This document shows, piece by piece, positions 8,761 through 19,585 of a stretch of DNA of 64,000 nt (position 1 is the first letter of the stretch; each line of letters starts with the position of its first letter). The stretch lies in assembly GCA_947579605.1 (NCBI GenBank), contig OX388305.1, positions 19,357,542-19,421,541 of the forward strand, written 5' to 3'. The stretch is from Athripsodes cinereus. Taxonomy: Eukaryota > Arthropoda > Insecta > Trichoptera > Leptoceridae. A model generated the notes under the pieces. It saw only the letters and a program-made list of their open reading frames with translations, did not search any database and was not told the DNA's origin. The position numbers and the translations under genes were made by a program.

Positions 8761-11687
8761 GACTTTTAATCCGTTCAAATTTGCAATGAGATACGTCAAG
8801 CATTCTGAAGATCTTATTGATGCTATTGACATGGAATGCGGTTCTACTTTCTTCAAAATAAAGAAATTTATTTACCTACTGAAAAATTTACTTGTTTCTT
8901 CTTTCATCTTTCAAAAACATCGCTAATCACTGAGATTCACTATGCCCATGAAAAATGAAAGCGGTCTCTGTCAATAAACATCATCAATGTACATAGTAGT
9001 AGAAAACATTTTGTAGTTAACTTCATTATTTCAACACCGACATGGTGAATACATTTTTTTTAGTTTTTATTTTATTTGTTTTATTCTTCACTGTACATTA
9101 TTACAAATCAAAACAGTATCATAAAATATCAGTTGTACAATTCAATCTACAGAGGGCGAATTTATCGTAAAATTCGATGTCTTCTAACTAGCCCGGTTCA
9201 CGTTTTACATAACGCTTTTGAAAATTACTGGTAACTTTGTCAACTTATATTATACGAGTACTATATCCTTATGTCAAGTTTAGCTTTGTGTCCTGTAAGA
9301 GGATAACAATATTATTATGATGATGGTGATAGCAATCCACCAGTAACTCGGCCAATTACTAAACTTGTCTAAATCATTGTTTATGATTGCGGTTTTGTTT
9401 CACAACAACAATAATAATTTGACTGTTAGTATTATTTGTGTATGATTATCCCAGTATTTTGATTAGTTCTAATATGTAATGTTATTATTGTTTCTACAAA
9501 CACGTTGCTTATATGAAAATAAACAATGTTTGTATCACGCCAGGTTAAATTCAATTGAATTCCCGAAATTTTTAAATTCCCCAAATTCAAATAAGACATA
9601 TCGTTATAAAATAATACATTAATATAAAAGCACTTTGAAATCTCTTGTTTAATTCGGTATTTTTATGAGTACATATCTCCAAACAATATTTTATGTATCT
9701 TTCTACAGCGCAATACATACATAGGTATTGTGCAGTGCTCTTTAACATGTTTATTTACAGAACTGATTGGCTTTTGTTCTAATAATACATAATTTAATGT
9801 TTTCTCCCAAATCTCATAGTATCGGTACGAACCAACGGTTAAAAAGTGCAGATATTTTTTTTTCTTATTTCTTGGGTAACCAAAGTTGTTCTTAAGAATA
9901 TAGCATAGAAAGACCGTAACTGTCTCTCAGTGCAGAACCGACATTTTCAACAAAGCATCTTGTCTGAGGTCTATGACGATTCTGCAAATGACATATTGTG
10001 AAAACAGATCGTCGTGCAGCAATTGAAAAACTCGAGGACGTAAAAAATGACGTTTTGGCAGACAATTGTTTTCTTTTTCTTAATCATTCACTTCACCATC
10101 ATCTAGGATCAACTCTTATGATCCTCATCCTTCAAGTAGGTACCTACCCGTGTCCTCTGTTGGATCAATTTTAATTATTGGGAATTGCAAACTAAAAAAA
10201 AGTAGGAAATACTAATTTACATAAATTGATAAACAAAGACATTTTGGTGAGTGAAAATAACCTTTTTATGATTTTTAATTTCATATTTAAATAATTTCTT
10301 AACAGGTTTTGATATGGCTGATACTGCCAAATATATAGTCAAATGATATGAAGCAATGAGTAGTTGTATTATGTATAAACCAAAATAATCTCTTTGATTT
10401 TGCCCCAAAATATGTCTATCAAATCCAACATGTCACATACGCTTGAAGAATTCGGTACTTCCGATAAAATTGCTCTAAGCCCAAGAGTATAATATGTCAG
10501 TACATAGCTGCTCATGAAATTTGATAATATGAATATTGAAAGTATAAGAGTATGAAGCAAAGTGCCAAGTTGTTCAAATTGTTGAATATAATTTCCTTTA
10601 TACGTAATTATTCATTAGGTGTTATTAAATTTCCGCTTAACAAGCTCCCGGTAGGTACTGACTAGGTATTCCCTACTTTTCTATTAAAGTTTCTTGTGAA
10701 GGACACGTATTCATCAAACTGCAGACTTACTCCATTTTTAGGGTGTTTGAGAGTGTCTTAAAAAACGATTACTAATTTTGTTTCATTTAGTGAAAAGGTA
10801 TGGTGGAAAGTTATAGTCAAGAAAGTGTCTAAATAGTAATTTATAGAAAAAATACTAGAATGAAATTATTATAGTTTCCAAAGGAATAGTGGTTAGCGAA
10901 AGGGAAGGTCTATGACTAACAATGGACGTAAAATGTCTTAAAAAAATTGACACATACTTTTTTCTTTGATAGCGATCAAAATTCAAATATTTTTAACTAC
11001 AATTTCCTTTATTGGAGATGTGACATCTGTTACGGGGAAAGCTTTTTTGTTGCTGTTGAAGAAGTAATAGTGATGTAGATTTTATAAACGATAAAGTAAG
11101 CTATTGATTTGATGTCACTGAGAAATTGAAATTTTAAAATTTGTACTTAGGTATAAATGTACTGAGAGGAGGATGAGGTAAATTGGCAATTCGTTGATAT
11201 TAATCAGATTTTATGGTGGAGAGAGGGGGGGGGGGGCGCGTTTGATAAATTATGTAAAAAAATACTACTAATGATTACTTAAAAAAAAATGTTTCAATTA
11301 TCATTCTATTTGCTATAAAATATTAATAATAATAAAATGTAGGCTTTGGTAATACATTATTTGAGTCAGAGTTAAGATGCAAAGTCTTCTCTATAACCAA
11401 TGATATGTTTTTGAGTAATAAATTAAACTTTTTGATTACATATCTTTAACCAAATGTCTGATGGGAACATATTCCTAACTATAAATGTCATTTATTTTAT
11501 TTAACATTTTGTTTTTTTTTTATTTTAATCTTACAAAGAGTTATATCTAAGAGTGAATTTTATGTACTTTGTATTAAACAGTGTATTATTTTATTTATAA
11601 GAGGCAACAACCGATCATTGCATCAATCAATAAATAAACATTTATTTAAAAAATTAAGAGGAATTAACGTACATGTATGGGAAATTG
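8761..11687. other. No gene seen; short repeat at 9135-9230
   Basis: 9135-9230 repeats the TACAGAGGGCGA element of 680-752. A G13 run sits at about 11224-11236. The remainder is AT-rich with only short spurious ORFs; nothing could be assigned. Confidence 0.5.
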
Positions 11688-11790
11688 TATCATTGTAGAA
11701 GAAGCAAAATAAGTAGGTAGATACGTAAGAATAGATCCATATGGCGGTCCGTTCTCCCTGTCTATCCCTTTTGGCATACGGCGTAAGGGT
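11688..11790 (+). pseudogene. RTE-like non-LTR retrotransposon, extreme C-terminal fragment
   Basis: A VEEAK peptide at about 11697 is followed, after a frame change, by WRSVLPVYPFWHTA and a stop. This matches the ending at 61003-61082 (DRRKWRSILSAYPAREAA, stop) and the VEEAKEVSRD peptide at 30754-30800. No reverse transcriptase is present. Confidence 0.5.
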
Positions 11791-12130
11791 ATAGATAAAT
11801 ATTATATAATTATACTTCCTAGAAATTTCTGCGTAACCACAGAAAATTTATCTAAATATCGCGTTTCAATTCTAAATACTCTATCTGTGACTTTCGAAAT
11901 AATCATTATTAGATAATTCTACCCCCTATCGTGTCAGGTTAATTTGATATCGCTTATCCAGTATAATATCATATCTTCTTACTTGAATACCACTTCATAG
12001 CAACTGTGATATAAGATTATATATTATTATAATGAATGTGTCAGTCAAAAAACTTATAAAGGGGATGCGATGTTAAATACAATCTAGATACAATATTGTC
12101 ATAGTAAACGTAATATACCATTTTTTTCCG
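11791..12130. other. No recognisable feature
   Basis: AT-rich sequence without supported features. Confidence 0.5.
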
Positions 12131-12281
12131 AAAGTACTTATCTGTTAAAAGGAAAGTGTTCGAAAAAATAAAACAAATTATAGTCAAAATTCAGCGATGA
12201 GGTTTGTCACATATTATAAACTACAAATGAAACACTTATTTAGTACTTCCACTGTGAGTACCTAGGTATTGGTCGCGAGCC

Positions 12282-12312
12282 GGCTTTCAATAGCTTCCGA
12301 TCTCATCATCAG
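12282..12312 (-). ncRNA. Hammerhead-like core, left arm
   Basis: On the minus strand, CTGATGA is followed by a 16-base variable segment and then GAAAGCCGGC. CTGATGA matches the CUGANGA consensus exactly and GAAA follows at a hammerhead-like distance, but pairing in the intended stem II is poor in this copy. Confidence 0.35.
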
Positions 12313-12560
12313 GCTAGCATAAAGTAAACTAAAAGGGTAACTATTTTACCCACTTAAACGTAACTTTATTCTCGTATTAAGCAGGTACATTTATCAATTT
12401 TCAAAAATAATGCTCATTTCTGATATGGGTTTTTGTAGTTTCCCCGATATCATCAAAATGTAAATGCAGGAGATGTTTTTCATAAAATCCAACCACAACG
12501 GTACTCTATTTCAATCTATATGTTCGTCACAAATTTTGAATTTCTTTACTTAACGCTAGC

Positions 12561-12590
12561 CTGATGATGAGAGCGTAAGTTCTTGAAAGC
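12561..12590 (+). ncRNA. Hammerhead-like core, right arm
   Basis: CTGATGA-TG is followed by a 5-bp stem AGAGC-GTAA-GTTCT and then T-GAAAGC. This is the best-formed stem II among the three copies of this family. Confidence 0.4.
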
Positions 12591-12641
12591 AGACAAGGCT
12601 TGACAAATAAATTCTCAGTGGAAGAACTAAATAAGAATATT

Positions 12642-12916
12642 TTTTTTTTTTTTTTATAATGAGGGGAAATCCATCATGGACACCCAGGCGTGAGCTGTCT
12701 GGGTAGTGCCGGACTCTTACCGGCTAAAACCCCTCATTCTTCTTTGCAAACCCGGTTCCCACCTTTCGGTCTACCCGGGAGTGCACGTTTGCCTAGAGTC
12801 GCTGGTCTCTCTCTTTGAGTGACATCACACTCTCCATGTACACCTCATACGCTCTCCAAATCTCTGGCGATGCCAGCATGTGGTCTACCATGTTTTCGGC
12901 ATTCAGCTCAGAGTAG
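12642..12916 (-). mobile_element. 5'-truncated poly(A) retroposon with 14-bp target-site duplication
   Basis: The T run at 12642-12655 is the poly(A) tail on the minus strand. The insert is bounded by TAAATAAGAATATT at 12628-12641 and again at 12917-12930, a clean 14-base target-site duplication. The body is much richer in GC than the surroundings (GGGTAGTGCCGGACTCTTAC, ACCCGGGAGTGCACG) and holds no long ORF, consistent with the 3' untranslated end of a non-LTR retrotransposon. The parent family was not identified. Confidence 0.85.
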
Positions 12917-13114
12917 TAAATAAGAATATTGGTTGTTATTAATATACATAACATGGACGTTCACGAAGAACCATCGGTTGAAAATCACAACTTTACAGCA
13001 TCCTTTTAATGACCTAATTTTTATTGGTACGAAGATGATAATAATCTTGCATGTTTATTTCATGGACTTAGTCTGCTGGCTACCTCAACTATGCAATGCT
13101 GCGATGAAATTTAT

Positions 13115-13944
13115 TCTGTTCTTTATAACTAATCTTAGCTAACCTTGAAATTCTTACTGTTTTTTTAAAGGATAGATATTTAAAACTTCCGGAATAGATT
13201 AATCACCTATGTAGGTACTCCTGTATAATATATATATATATACAAATACTCGTATAGATATAACTAAATAAGAGGAAAATAACAAAAATAATCCTGGATG
13301 AGCTACATAGAAAATTTCAACCATTCGTCCTTTGTATATACCTACTTACATTGTTATTACAACAAACAAAATTATAAATAGGTACATTATTGTTTGTAAA
13401 AAAAATAATGATGTATTATATTTTTGCAGAAAAAATATTATAGATATTTTTTCGTCAAACAAAGTAAGTAAGTACATACCTAAATACCTACAATATTTTC
13501 ACAATTATTTTCAGAGAAAATTGTTTTTCTATTTACTTCTGAAACAAAATATTATACAGAATATGTGTCAACATCCATAATCATATTATGATATGTAATG
13601 GTATAAAAGTAACATATGTTACAGTATACTGTATATACCTACGTATAAAAGTAGGTAGGTAGGTATACCATGGAGGTACTGAAGTATAGAGTTCGCAAAT
13701 AAACATGTGTGGTGAGAGAAAATTCTAAAATACTATAATGTCTTTAACTATTTCTAATAGTGGTTGTTTTATTAATAATACGTGCTTGATAATTTATCTA
13801 TGAATAATTATTAGCTACCCGTGTCACAAATCACTCTATGGGGTGGATTGCCTAATAAAAAGCAAATATTTTTCCGTTATTGATCTTAACTGCACGCTAT
13901 CACGAATCTTAAAATACAAATGAAACTTAATTAATAATTCAGTA
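13115..13944. other. No gene seen; TACCTACG/TAGGTA tracts
   Basis: Near 13628-13668 an inverted tract GTATATACCTACGTATAAAA faces GTAGGTAGGTAGGTATACC. A (TA)n run is at about 13232. No supported ORF. Confidence 0.5.
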
Positions 13945-14035
13945 TTCTTTTCTTCTTCTTGTTCTCATGCCGTATCAGGTACCCACGATGTTGGCAAACA
14001 CTCTGGTGAAGGCAAAGGCGAATTCAGTGTTGACG
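13945..14035 (-). pseudogene. RTE-like retrotransposon, 3' terminal fragment
   Basis: On the minus strand the sequence reads RVFANIVGT then a stop, followed by a GAAGAAGAAAAG tail. The ending V.N+.GT-stop and the GAA-rich tail match the family at 33439-33663 (VIVNVGGT-stop). Confidence 0.5.
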
Positions 14036-14419
14036 TTGCGAAACAAGCTTTTAAAAGGGTCACATAGGATGTCATCTACCTATTCACAACCTTTTCAACG
14101 CCAATCTTTTTTTTATTTGAGACATACTTGTATGCCTTATTATAATATATATATAATATATTTTCTATTATTATTATACTTCTCAGTATATTATCAATGC
14201 TACACTGGCGTGCATGAGACTGTTATTCGTGAGGCCCTCTGTGACGCTGGTGGGCATTGGTTTTAAACCATTTATTTTGTTTTTTGTTAAATCTCACACT
14301 TAAATATCAAAACCATATGCGGAAATGTTCCTGCTTGGATGCAAATTATTTTACCAATGGAATTGCATACAAGCTACACTGAGGAATAATCAACCGAATA
14401 CTATATAATGAAATTAATT

Positions 14420-14820
14420 TTTTTTTTTTTTTTTTTCTTTAAAAGGTCAAGGGACCTTACATCCCTTGTGTCACTGCGACCATAACAGATCTATTGTGAC
14501 ATCCTTCTGTGTCATATCTCACTCTCAAGACCTAGGTACGTCATGTAGCTCACTATTTGTCTTGGTGTGAGAAGTCTCACTTTCTCAGAGTCCAGCAGTG
14601 GACCTCCGAGGATGTGACTTCGGTTGCGAGCGAGTGCGTCACAGTTACAGAGGATGTGGATGGGCGTTTCATTTTCCTCTGAACAGAATCTGCAGGTTGG
14701 GGTATCTGACAATCCAATTTTTGTCATATGCTTCCTTAGTCTGCAGTGTCCTGTCAAGGTCCGGGTTAGAATCCTTATTTGATTTTTATTAAGTTTTAAA
14801 ACTTCTGTGGTGAATTTCAC
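14420..14820 (-). mobile_element. 5'-truncated non-LTR retrotransposon with 12-bp target-site duplication
   Basis: The insert carries an 18-base poly(A) tail (T run 14420-14436) and is bounded by ATGAAATTAATT at 14408-14419 and 14821-14832. The minus-strand reading frame 14512-14820 is open from the truncation point to a stop and encodes an ORF2 C-terminus. About 90 bases of 3' untranslated sequence separate the stop from the tail. The clean duplication and intact frame suggest a fairly recent insertion. Confidence 0.9.
14512..14820 (-). CDS. ORF2 C-terminal fragment with zinc-knuckle-like motif (partial)
   Basis: The 102-codon frame begins at the 5' truncation point, so its first codon (GTG) is not a true start. 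It contains TRTLTGHCRLRKHMTKIG, then TCRFCSEENETPIHILCNC. The C-x2-C-x8-H-x3-C arrangement after an LTGH motif is the usual tail downstream of the RNase H domain in R1/I-type elements. It ends with a stop at 14512. The fragment is not expected to be functional. Confidence 0.85.
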   Translation of the reverse strand: MKFTTEVLKLNKNQIRILTRTLTGHCRLRKHMTKIGLSDTPTCRFCSEENETPIHILCNCDALARNRSHILGGPLLDSEKVRLLTPRQIVSYMTYLGLESEI

Positions 14821-14832
14821 ATGAAATTAATT

Positions 14833-15549
14833 ACGCGCTCCAGTCTTATTTTTTAGTATTGTAAACGACAAAACAATCATACCAACTACCTATCAGCATT
14901 ATCACCAATTATCAGAAATCTATTATTTTTCCAACATATTCCCAAAGTGATTTTACTAGTTAAATTCGTTCTTCTATGTCTGATACAAATACCGACAGTG
15001 TATTTCGTTCCACGGAATTCAAAATGAAATCGTTCGGAAAATATTTTTTCATGCTCTCTATTATATTTACGTAGGTACCAACTACGTATTATAAATGGAG
15101 TGAAATATCAATGTTTAAGTTTTGGAATATGCTTCCACATTAATTGACTTGTTCGTAGTGTAACTAAATTAATAAAGGTATTGTACCAATTATTCAAACA
15201 ATCTTCGGGTCCGTCGATCTAGTTTTTTGGATATAACTATAGAGGCATACATCTTCTTTACTTCATCTTAGACGTGATCGGAGACTCATTGCGTCTAGGC
15301 AGCTTCACAATATTAATAGATTTTTGGCCACTCCAAACCAAATCGCTTGAAACACATATTTGTCACTTGTTTTTTCTTAGTGTTGTGTCTGACATTTTTA
15401 TATGGATGAGGCGAAACAATTTTTGGATTTAATCAGAGGCAAGAAGATTTGAAAATAATTATTTCCAAATTTCATTTTGCTTCCGTTAAAGCGTTAAGTA
15501 TCCGCTACTTATTCAGCTTCCGATATATATTGTGTTTCCATTATGTAGT
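14833..15549. other. No recognisable feature
   Basis: AT-rich, no supported ORF or repeat. Confidence 0.5.
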
Positions 15550-15735
15550 ATGTAGGTACATCTCAAACATAAAGTCCTTGACACACTCGTTGTTTTCCAC
15601 AGACATGTATTTTTTGCGTAACGTGTTGCGTAATGTAGCTTTAAATTTGTTATTAATACAATTTGTATTCACAAGATTAGCTGGCATTACGTTCAGAATT
15701 TTGAAAACAGTAACATTGTTGGAAAATGTATTAAT
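15550..15735 (-). pseudogene. Possible non-LTR retrotransposon C-terminal fragment
   Basis: On the minus strand an open stretch reads FKILNVMPANLVNTNC, NNKFKATLRNTLRKKYMSVE and CVKDFMF. The pattern 'K+.N.+P..+......FK..L+..L....Y' followed by an acidic 'DF' is typical of the C-terminus of CR1/L2-type ORFs. The match is by pattern only, and it is followed by a stop after the MYLHTT region. Confidence 0.4.
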
Positions 15736-16265
15736 TTAAAACTCTATACTATAATTTTGACATGTTAATAATTATTACCAGAATGTTTTATGTAAATCAC
15801 TAAATAAACATTTATTTTAAATCTCTAATAATATAAATAAATCTTTGATGATACATAGTTTTGAATGGTTTGTTTCTTTATCTCCGTTTTACGATCCATT
15901 GACCATCTCGAGAGCTACTTTCATTTTGCTTCAGTGATGTTACTCTGGCACTGCAGATTGGCACAAAGCCTACCTATTATAACCTTGTTATCTTCGTTGT
16001 TCTGAAAAACCAAATATCACTCTGAGTCATCCTCTTCTTTCCACGGCGCTTTGCGTTGCTTTATAGACCGAAGAAAACCACAGTCTTCTTAATTAGGTCC
16101 TTTCATCTTATTTCACTGCTTCCTGTAGATCTCTGAATCAGCTTGATTCCTGATACTTACAATGATTGATGTTGAATAGGCGCCTAGTGAAAATTTCAGT
16201 CGTGACTGTTATTTTCTTTCAACCCATGGAGTTCCGGTGCAAAACAGATCTACCGCTTTTTCAAC
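15736..16265. other. No recognisable feature
   Basis: AT-rich, no supported ORF or repeat. Confidence 0.5.
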
Positions 16266-16448
16266 AAGTTTTCTTATACTCTGTAAAAACACGTTTTAAG
16301 AAACTTCATATCTTCGATTTAGCGATGATGAGGTTTTCTTCCTATTCTAATTGTCTTAACTTTTATTGGCGCGGAGAGGACCACTTGCATGTTTGTGAAA
16401 TCTAGTTGACCTACTTTCTACCCCACTTGTGAGAAATGCCGTGATGAT
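16266..16448 (+). repeat. Family A dispersed repeat
   Basis: TTTAGCGATGATGAGGTTTTC, TTTTATTGGCGCGGAGAGGA, CTTGCATGTTTGTG and CTACCCCACTTGTGAGAAAT occur in order. The 5' end is degraded (TATACTCTGTAAAAACACG). Confidence 0.75.
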
Positions 16449-16494
16449 GTTTATATTTTTTTTTCATTCCATACAATTATATAACATGTAGATA

Positions 16495-16726
16495 ATAGAC
16501 AATTCACACAGATCGAGCTAGTCCCAAACTCAGATATGAATCTTGTATTATGGGTACTAACGCGACGATATACATAATATAATGCACTAAACACATATAC
16601 ATATATCACCCAGACCCAGGAAAATCTGAAAAAGGTAATTTTTCAATCTGTCTTGGCCGGGAATAGAACCCGGGACCTCGTGACTCAAAGGCAAGAGCGT
16701 TACCTCCGCGCCACACCGGCCGGCAA
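16495..16726 (-). mobile_element. Complete tRNA-derived SINE
   Basis: The minus strand starts at 16726 with a tRNA-like head. An A-box-like TGGCGCGGAGGTAACGC is followed by CTTTGAGTCACGAGG and a B-box-like GGTTCTATTCCCGGCC. The body then runs through CTGGGTGATATATG and TATCGTCGCGTTAGTACCC to TGGGACTAGCTCGATCTGTG. The insert is flanked by the 9-base duplication ATGTAGATA (16486-16494 and 16727-16735). The tRNA-unrelated 3' body recalls SINE tails I associate with Lepidoptera, but that is from memory. A 3' fragment of the same family is at 41490-41540. Confidence 0.8.
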
Positions 16727-16735
16727 ATGTAGATA

Positions 16736-17200
16736 CAACATATTTTAAAAGATTGTGATATCTAAATTGATTGATGTTTTTGTCTTCCCAAGTAAGTTTT
16801 TTCAAAAGGATTAATTTTAGACGTAAGCTTCTTATTTAGTCTTTTAAAAAGTAAACATGTATCTACTGTCAGAACAAATTATTTTGAAGCATTATTAAAT
16901 TTATTTACTTATAGCTAAAATAAGCACAAATCGGCGTGATAGCTAGACTATCATTTCGCCGAAATAATATTTCTGTATCATTTTATACCTTCATTACAAG
17001 ATCATTATATAATACATACACAAATACATTTCGAGAAAAATATAACATTTATCTTTATTTGCCACTAGATATAATATGTATACTTAATATTTTCCTTTTA
17101 ATTTAGGCATTATTTTACAAAGTTATTTTTTTTATTTTGAATTAAAATTCTAAAGTAGCATTCATATTGCTTCACTTTGGTTGATCATCCAGAGTGTCAG
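16736..17200. other. No recognisable feature
   Basis: AT-rich, no supported ORF or repeat. Confidence 0.5.
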
Positions 17201-17204
17201 GGTC

Positions 17205-17620
17205 AAACCTGTTCATCGAAAGTGAACACGTCTGTTCACATTTGTTCATCCTATGCTTTCACTGCCATGTCTACACTCTCACTCATGTTGTATGTAGTTT
17301 GACGTATTTTCGTAAAAAAATAATTAAACTAATTCAAAAATGAAAAATAACACTTAAAATAGATTATTATAGCTCTCGACTGCATAATAATTTTGCACAT
17401 GATTCTGACATTCAATACAAATTCATAGAAAATAAAACAAATAATAAGATGAAACTTGTTTATGGTCGTTTCAGTGAAAGGTCCTTTCATCGAAATTATG
17501 ACGAGTGGTAATCTCTTTCCTCCGTCATCGCTAGTGATCACTATTGATGAAACGCCTGTTCACACCTTTGTGAACAGGCGTTTCATCAGTGAACGTATGT
17601 GAACGACCCTTAAGTTGAAG
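17205..17620. repeat. GTTCA-rich inverted-repeat region with perfect 42-base hairpin
   Basis: 17546-17587 is a perfect 19-bp stem (GATGAAACGCCTGTTCACA and its complement) with a CCTT loop. The flanks repeat GTTCATC, GTGAACA and TTCATCGAAA at 17209-17250, 17470-17495 and 17590-17605, in both orientations. This suggests a foldback element about 400 bases long whose outer arms have decayed. Confidence 0.7.
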
Positions 17621-17841
17621 TAGGTATTTAAATGAGGCTAGACATATTATTTTTTTATTTTATTTTTTCAAACATACATCGCTTTTGGTTTTTATACAAA
17701 CAAGAAAAAAACAATTCATAGTATTTAAAAATATACCTACACATTTTATTGCCGCAATATAAATATATGTTACAAAGTAGGTATGAAAAGTAAAGCATTA
17801 GACAGTCAACCATCTACACAAATAAAATTTCAATATGATTA

Positions 17842-18101
17842 CACTGAGAAAAATACTCACAAAGAATCATTGGTACGTACTATCAGATTAGGACTAGAGA
17901 TTGTACAAACGATTCATTAGTACGAATATATACCCAATATTAACTTTTCGCAAACAAATCATTGGTAATTTACCAAGGATCTGTTTGCGTAAGTTAATAT
18001 TATTGATTCGTACTAATGAATCGTTTGTTCTATCTCTGGTCCTAATCTGATAGTACGTACCAATGATTCGTTGTGAAATTTCGTTATTATTTTTCTCAGT
18101 G
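17842..18101. mobile_element. Complete 260-bp foldback MITE with TA duplication
   Basis: The ends are CACTGAGAAAAATA and its complement. The two halves are inverted copies over about 115 bases each (GAATCATTGGTACGTACTAT, GATTAGGACTAGAGAT and AACGATTCATTAGTACGAAT facing their complements). TA dinucleotides flank it at 17840-17841 and 18102-18103. TA duplication with long inverted repeats points to a Tc1/mariner-mobilised MITE. There is no coding sequence. Confidence 0.85.
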
Positions 18102-18109
18102 TAGCTTTC

Positions 18110-18800
18110 GTCTGAATAATTTATATTTATTTAGTGTCACGACAAGACTGACAAAGTAATTTTCTAAAATTATCAAGTTTTTTTATAAACATATATACCT
18201 ACATGCATTACGAAAACCTCCCATACTAAGAAATATTCATATCTGTATCGTTAATTTAATTGCTCGGTTTCAAGAAAAAAGTCGATTTTGTTAAAAAAAA
18301 AAGTAAACTTAAATATTCATCCCTAACACTTTTTATACAATGCAAAAAACTTGTTTTTTTTTTAATTTATTTTATTGGCACATCTACAGGTTTTACACAA
18401 ATTCAATATATTACAATATACAAACATATTAACCCATTTACAGATTGCACATTTGTATTCGAATGTATAGCTATAAAGAAAGTTAAAATAATAATAAATT
18501 ACCAAATACTAAAATACAAAAGAAGATAAATAAAACGACAACAACAGAAGTTACTTAAAAATAGACACTGACTTCTAAAAAAATATAAAAGTGTCTCCAA
18601 ACCATGCAGTAAAAGTTGAACAAAAGATAAAATATGATAAAGCAACAAAAAATAGAAGAATAGATTAAAAAATAATAGCAAATAAAAAAAAATAAGAACT
18701 TTATGTATGTATACACACACAAATATACATACAACTACAACAAAAATTAAAAAAAATGTGGCTAATAGGAGGGGGGAAATGGGAAGGTTAAAGGGAATTT
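18110..18800. other. AT-rich; poly(T)-headed segment at about 18352
   Basis: A T run at 18352-18363 followed by TTATTGGCACATCTACAGG could be the minus-strand tail of an old retroposon. Nothing else can be assigned, and the ORFs at 18260-18529 and 18499-18720 are low-complexity. Confidence 0.3.
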
Positions 18801-18802
18801 AT

Positions 18803-19262
18803 TGATTTAAGCGTAAGGAAGAACCTTACTAAAGCCTTTGTATGGAGCATTCTACTTTATGGCTGTGAGACGTGGACCATCAGCAAGAGTGAAAGCGGAC
18901 GGTTGGCGGCCTTTGAGATGTGGTGCTACAGACGCATGCTGAAGATCCATTGGTCGGAACATGTCGAAAACGAAGAAGTATTAACCAGGGTAGGCGAAAA
19001 AAGGCAACTTCTTAAGAGAATCGGTCAACAACGAGCTAACTGGATTGGCCACAACATCAGGCACCCAGGACTACTCATCGCCATCGCGGAGGGTAAGAAC
19101 GAGGGGACAAATGGCAGAGGCCGACCAAGAGACGCGTATATGGACCAACTGAAGAGGGACATGAACTGTGGCTCATACGTAGAGCTGAAAAGACTGGCTG
19201 AGAATAGAGACGAATGGAGAAGAAAAACCAAACTCGTTGCAGACCAATCCAATGGATTGTAA
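18803..19262 (+). pseudogene. RTE (BovB-like) retrotransposon ORF2 C-terminal fragment
   Basis: From about 18803 the frame reads DLSVRKNLTKAFVWSILLYG, CETWTISKSESGRLAAFEMW, CYRRMLKIHWSEHVENEEVL and ends in the GRGRPRDAYMDQLKRDM and ENRDEWRRKTK segments with a stop at 19260. The order 'LLYGCETW..', 'FEMWCYRRML+I.W..HV.NEEVL' and 'GRGRPR' is the diagnostic tail of RTE/BovB reverse transcriptase ORFs. The frame is open for at least 119 codons. The catalytic reverse transcriptase core is absent (5' truncation), so it is inactive. Confidence 0.85.
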
Positions 19263-19499
19263 CTCATTATATAAAGGGAATATCCTCCGAAGCATGTTTG
19301 TACATACACTACACACCCATCGCCATCGATGCAATCTCAACCCTGAACCGCGGAAGAGTAACACTTAATATGTCAGCCCTCTGAAACATACAGTTGTAAT
19401 TCTCACAGGAACGGCGAATTAACTTATTTCTGGCATAACTGTTTATGTAGGTATAAATTATTGGCAAAACTGGCATAACTGTTTAATCTGTCATAATTG

Positions 19500-19585
19500 T
19501 TTCGTTAATAAGGTGGCTGGCAACTGGAAGATTCGAACTCGGAATCTCTCCATTGAAAGGTCGAGACGCTACCATAAATATACTG
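19500..19585 (-). mobile_element. tRNA-derived SINE head (SINE family 3)
   Basis: On the minus strand ATGGTAGCGTCTCGAC is followed about 35 bases later by GAGTTCGAATC, in A-box/B-box order. Related heads are at 31790-31860 (plus) and 52490-52575 (minus). Confidence 0.5.

Larger units (their letters stand above)
12225..12641. mobile_element. Inverted-repeat element with hammerhead-like arms
   Basis: The left arm (12225-12318) and right arm (12553-12641, continuing after the retroposon at about 12931) are inverted copies. They share CTTATTTAGT.CTTCCACTG, the central GAAAGC and CTGATGATGAGA words, and CTAGCCTGATG. A third, single copy is at 21893-21990. The middle (12319-12552) is non-coding. 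Confidence 0.7.
12130..13110 (+). repeat. Family A copy split by a nested insertion
   Basis: The left part (12130-12210) ends in AATTCAGCGATGAGGTTTGT. The right part resumes near 12998 with CATCC...AATGACCTAATTTTTATTGG, then CTTGCATGTTTATTTCATGG and GTCTGCTGGCTACC. Together they make one family A unit. The intervening ~780 bases are an inverted-repeat element that itself contains a poly(A) retroposon. Confidence 0.6.

Noticed and set aside
13967..14266. 99-codon plus-strand frame
   Set aside because: Its first part is antisense to an RTE 3' terminus; the rest is a hydrophobic low-complexity translation of AT-rich DNA.
15449..15739. 96-codon plus-strand frame
   Set aside because: The minus strand of the same interval gives a more plausible retrotransposon C-terminus; the plus frame has no recognisable domain.
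16640..16726. Genuine tRNA gene on the minus strand
   Set aside because: A- and B-box-like words are present, but the cloverleaf is imperfect and the sequence continues into a SINE body flanked by a target-site duplication.
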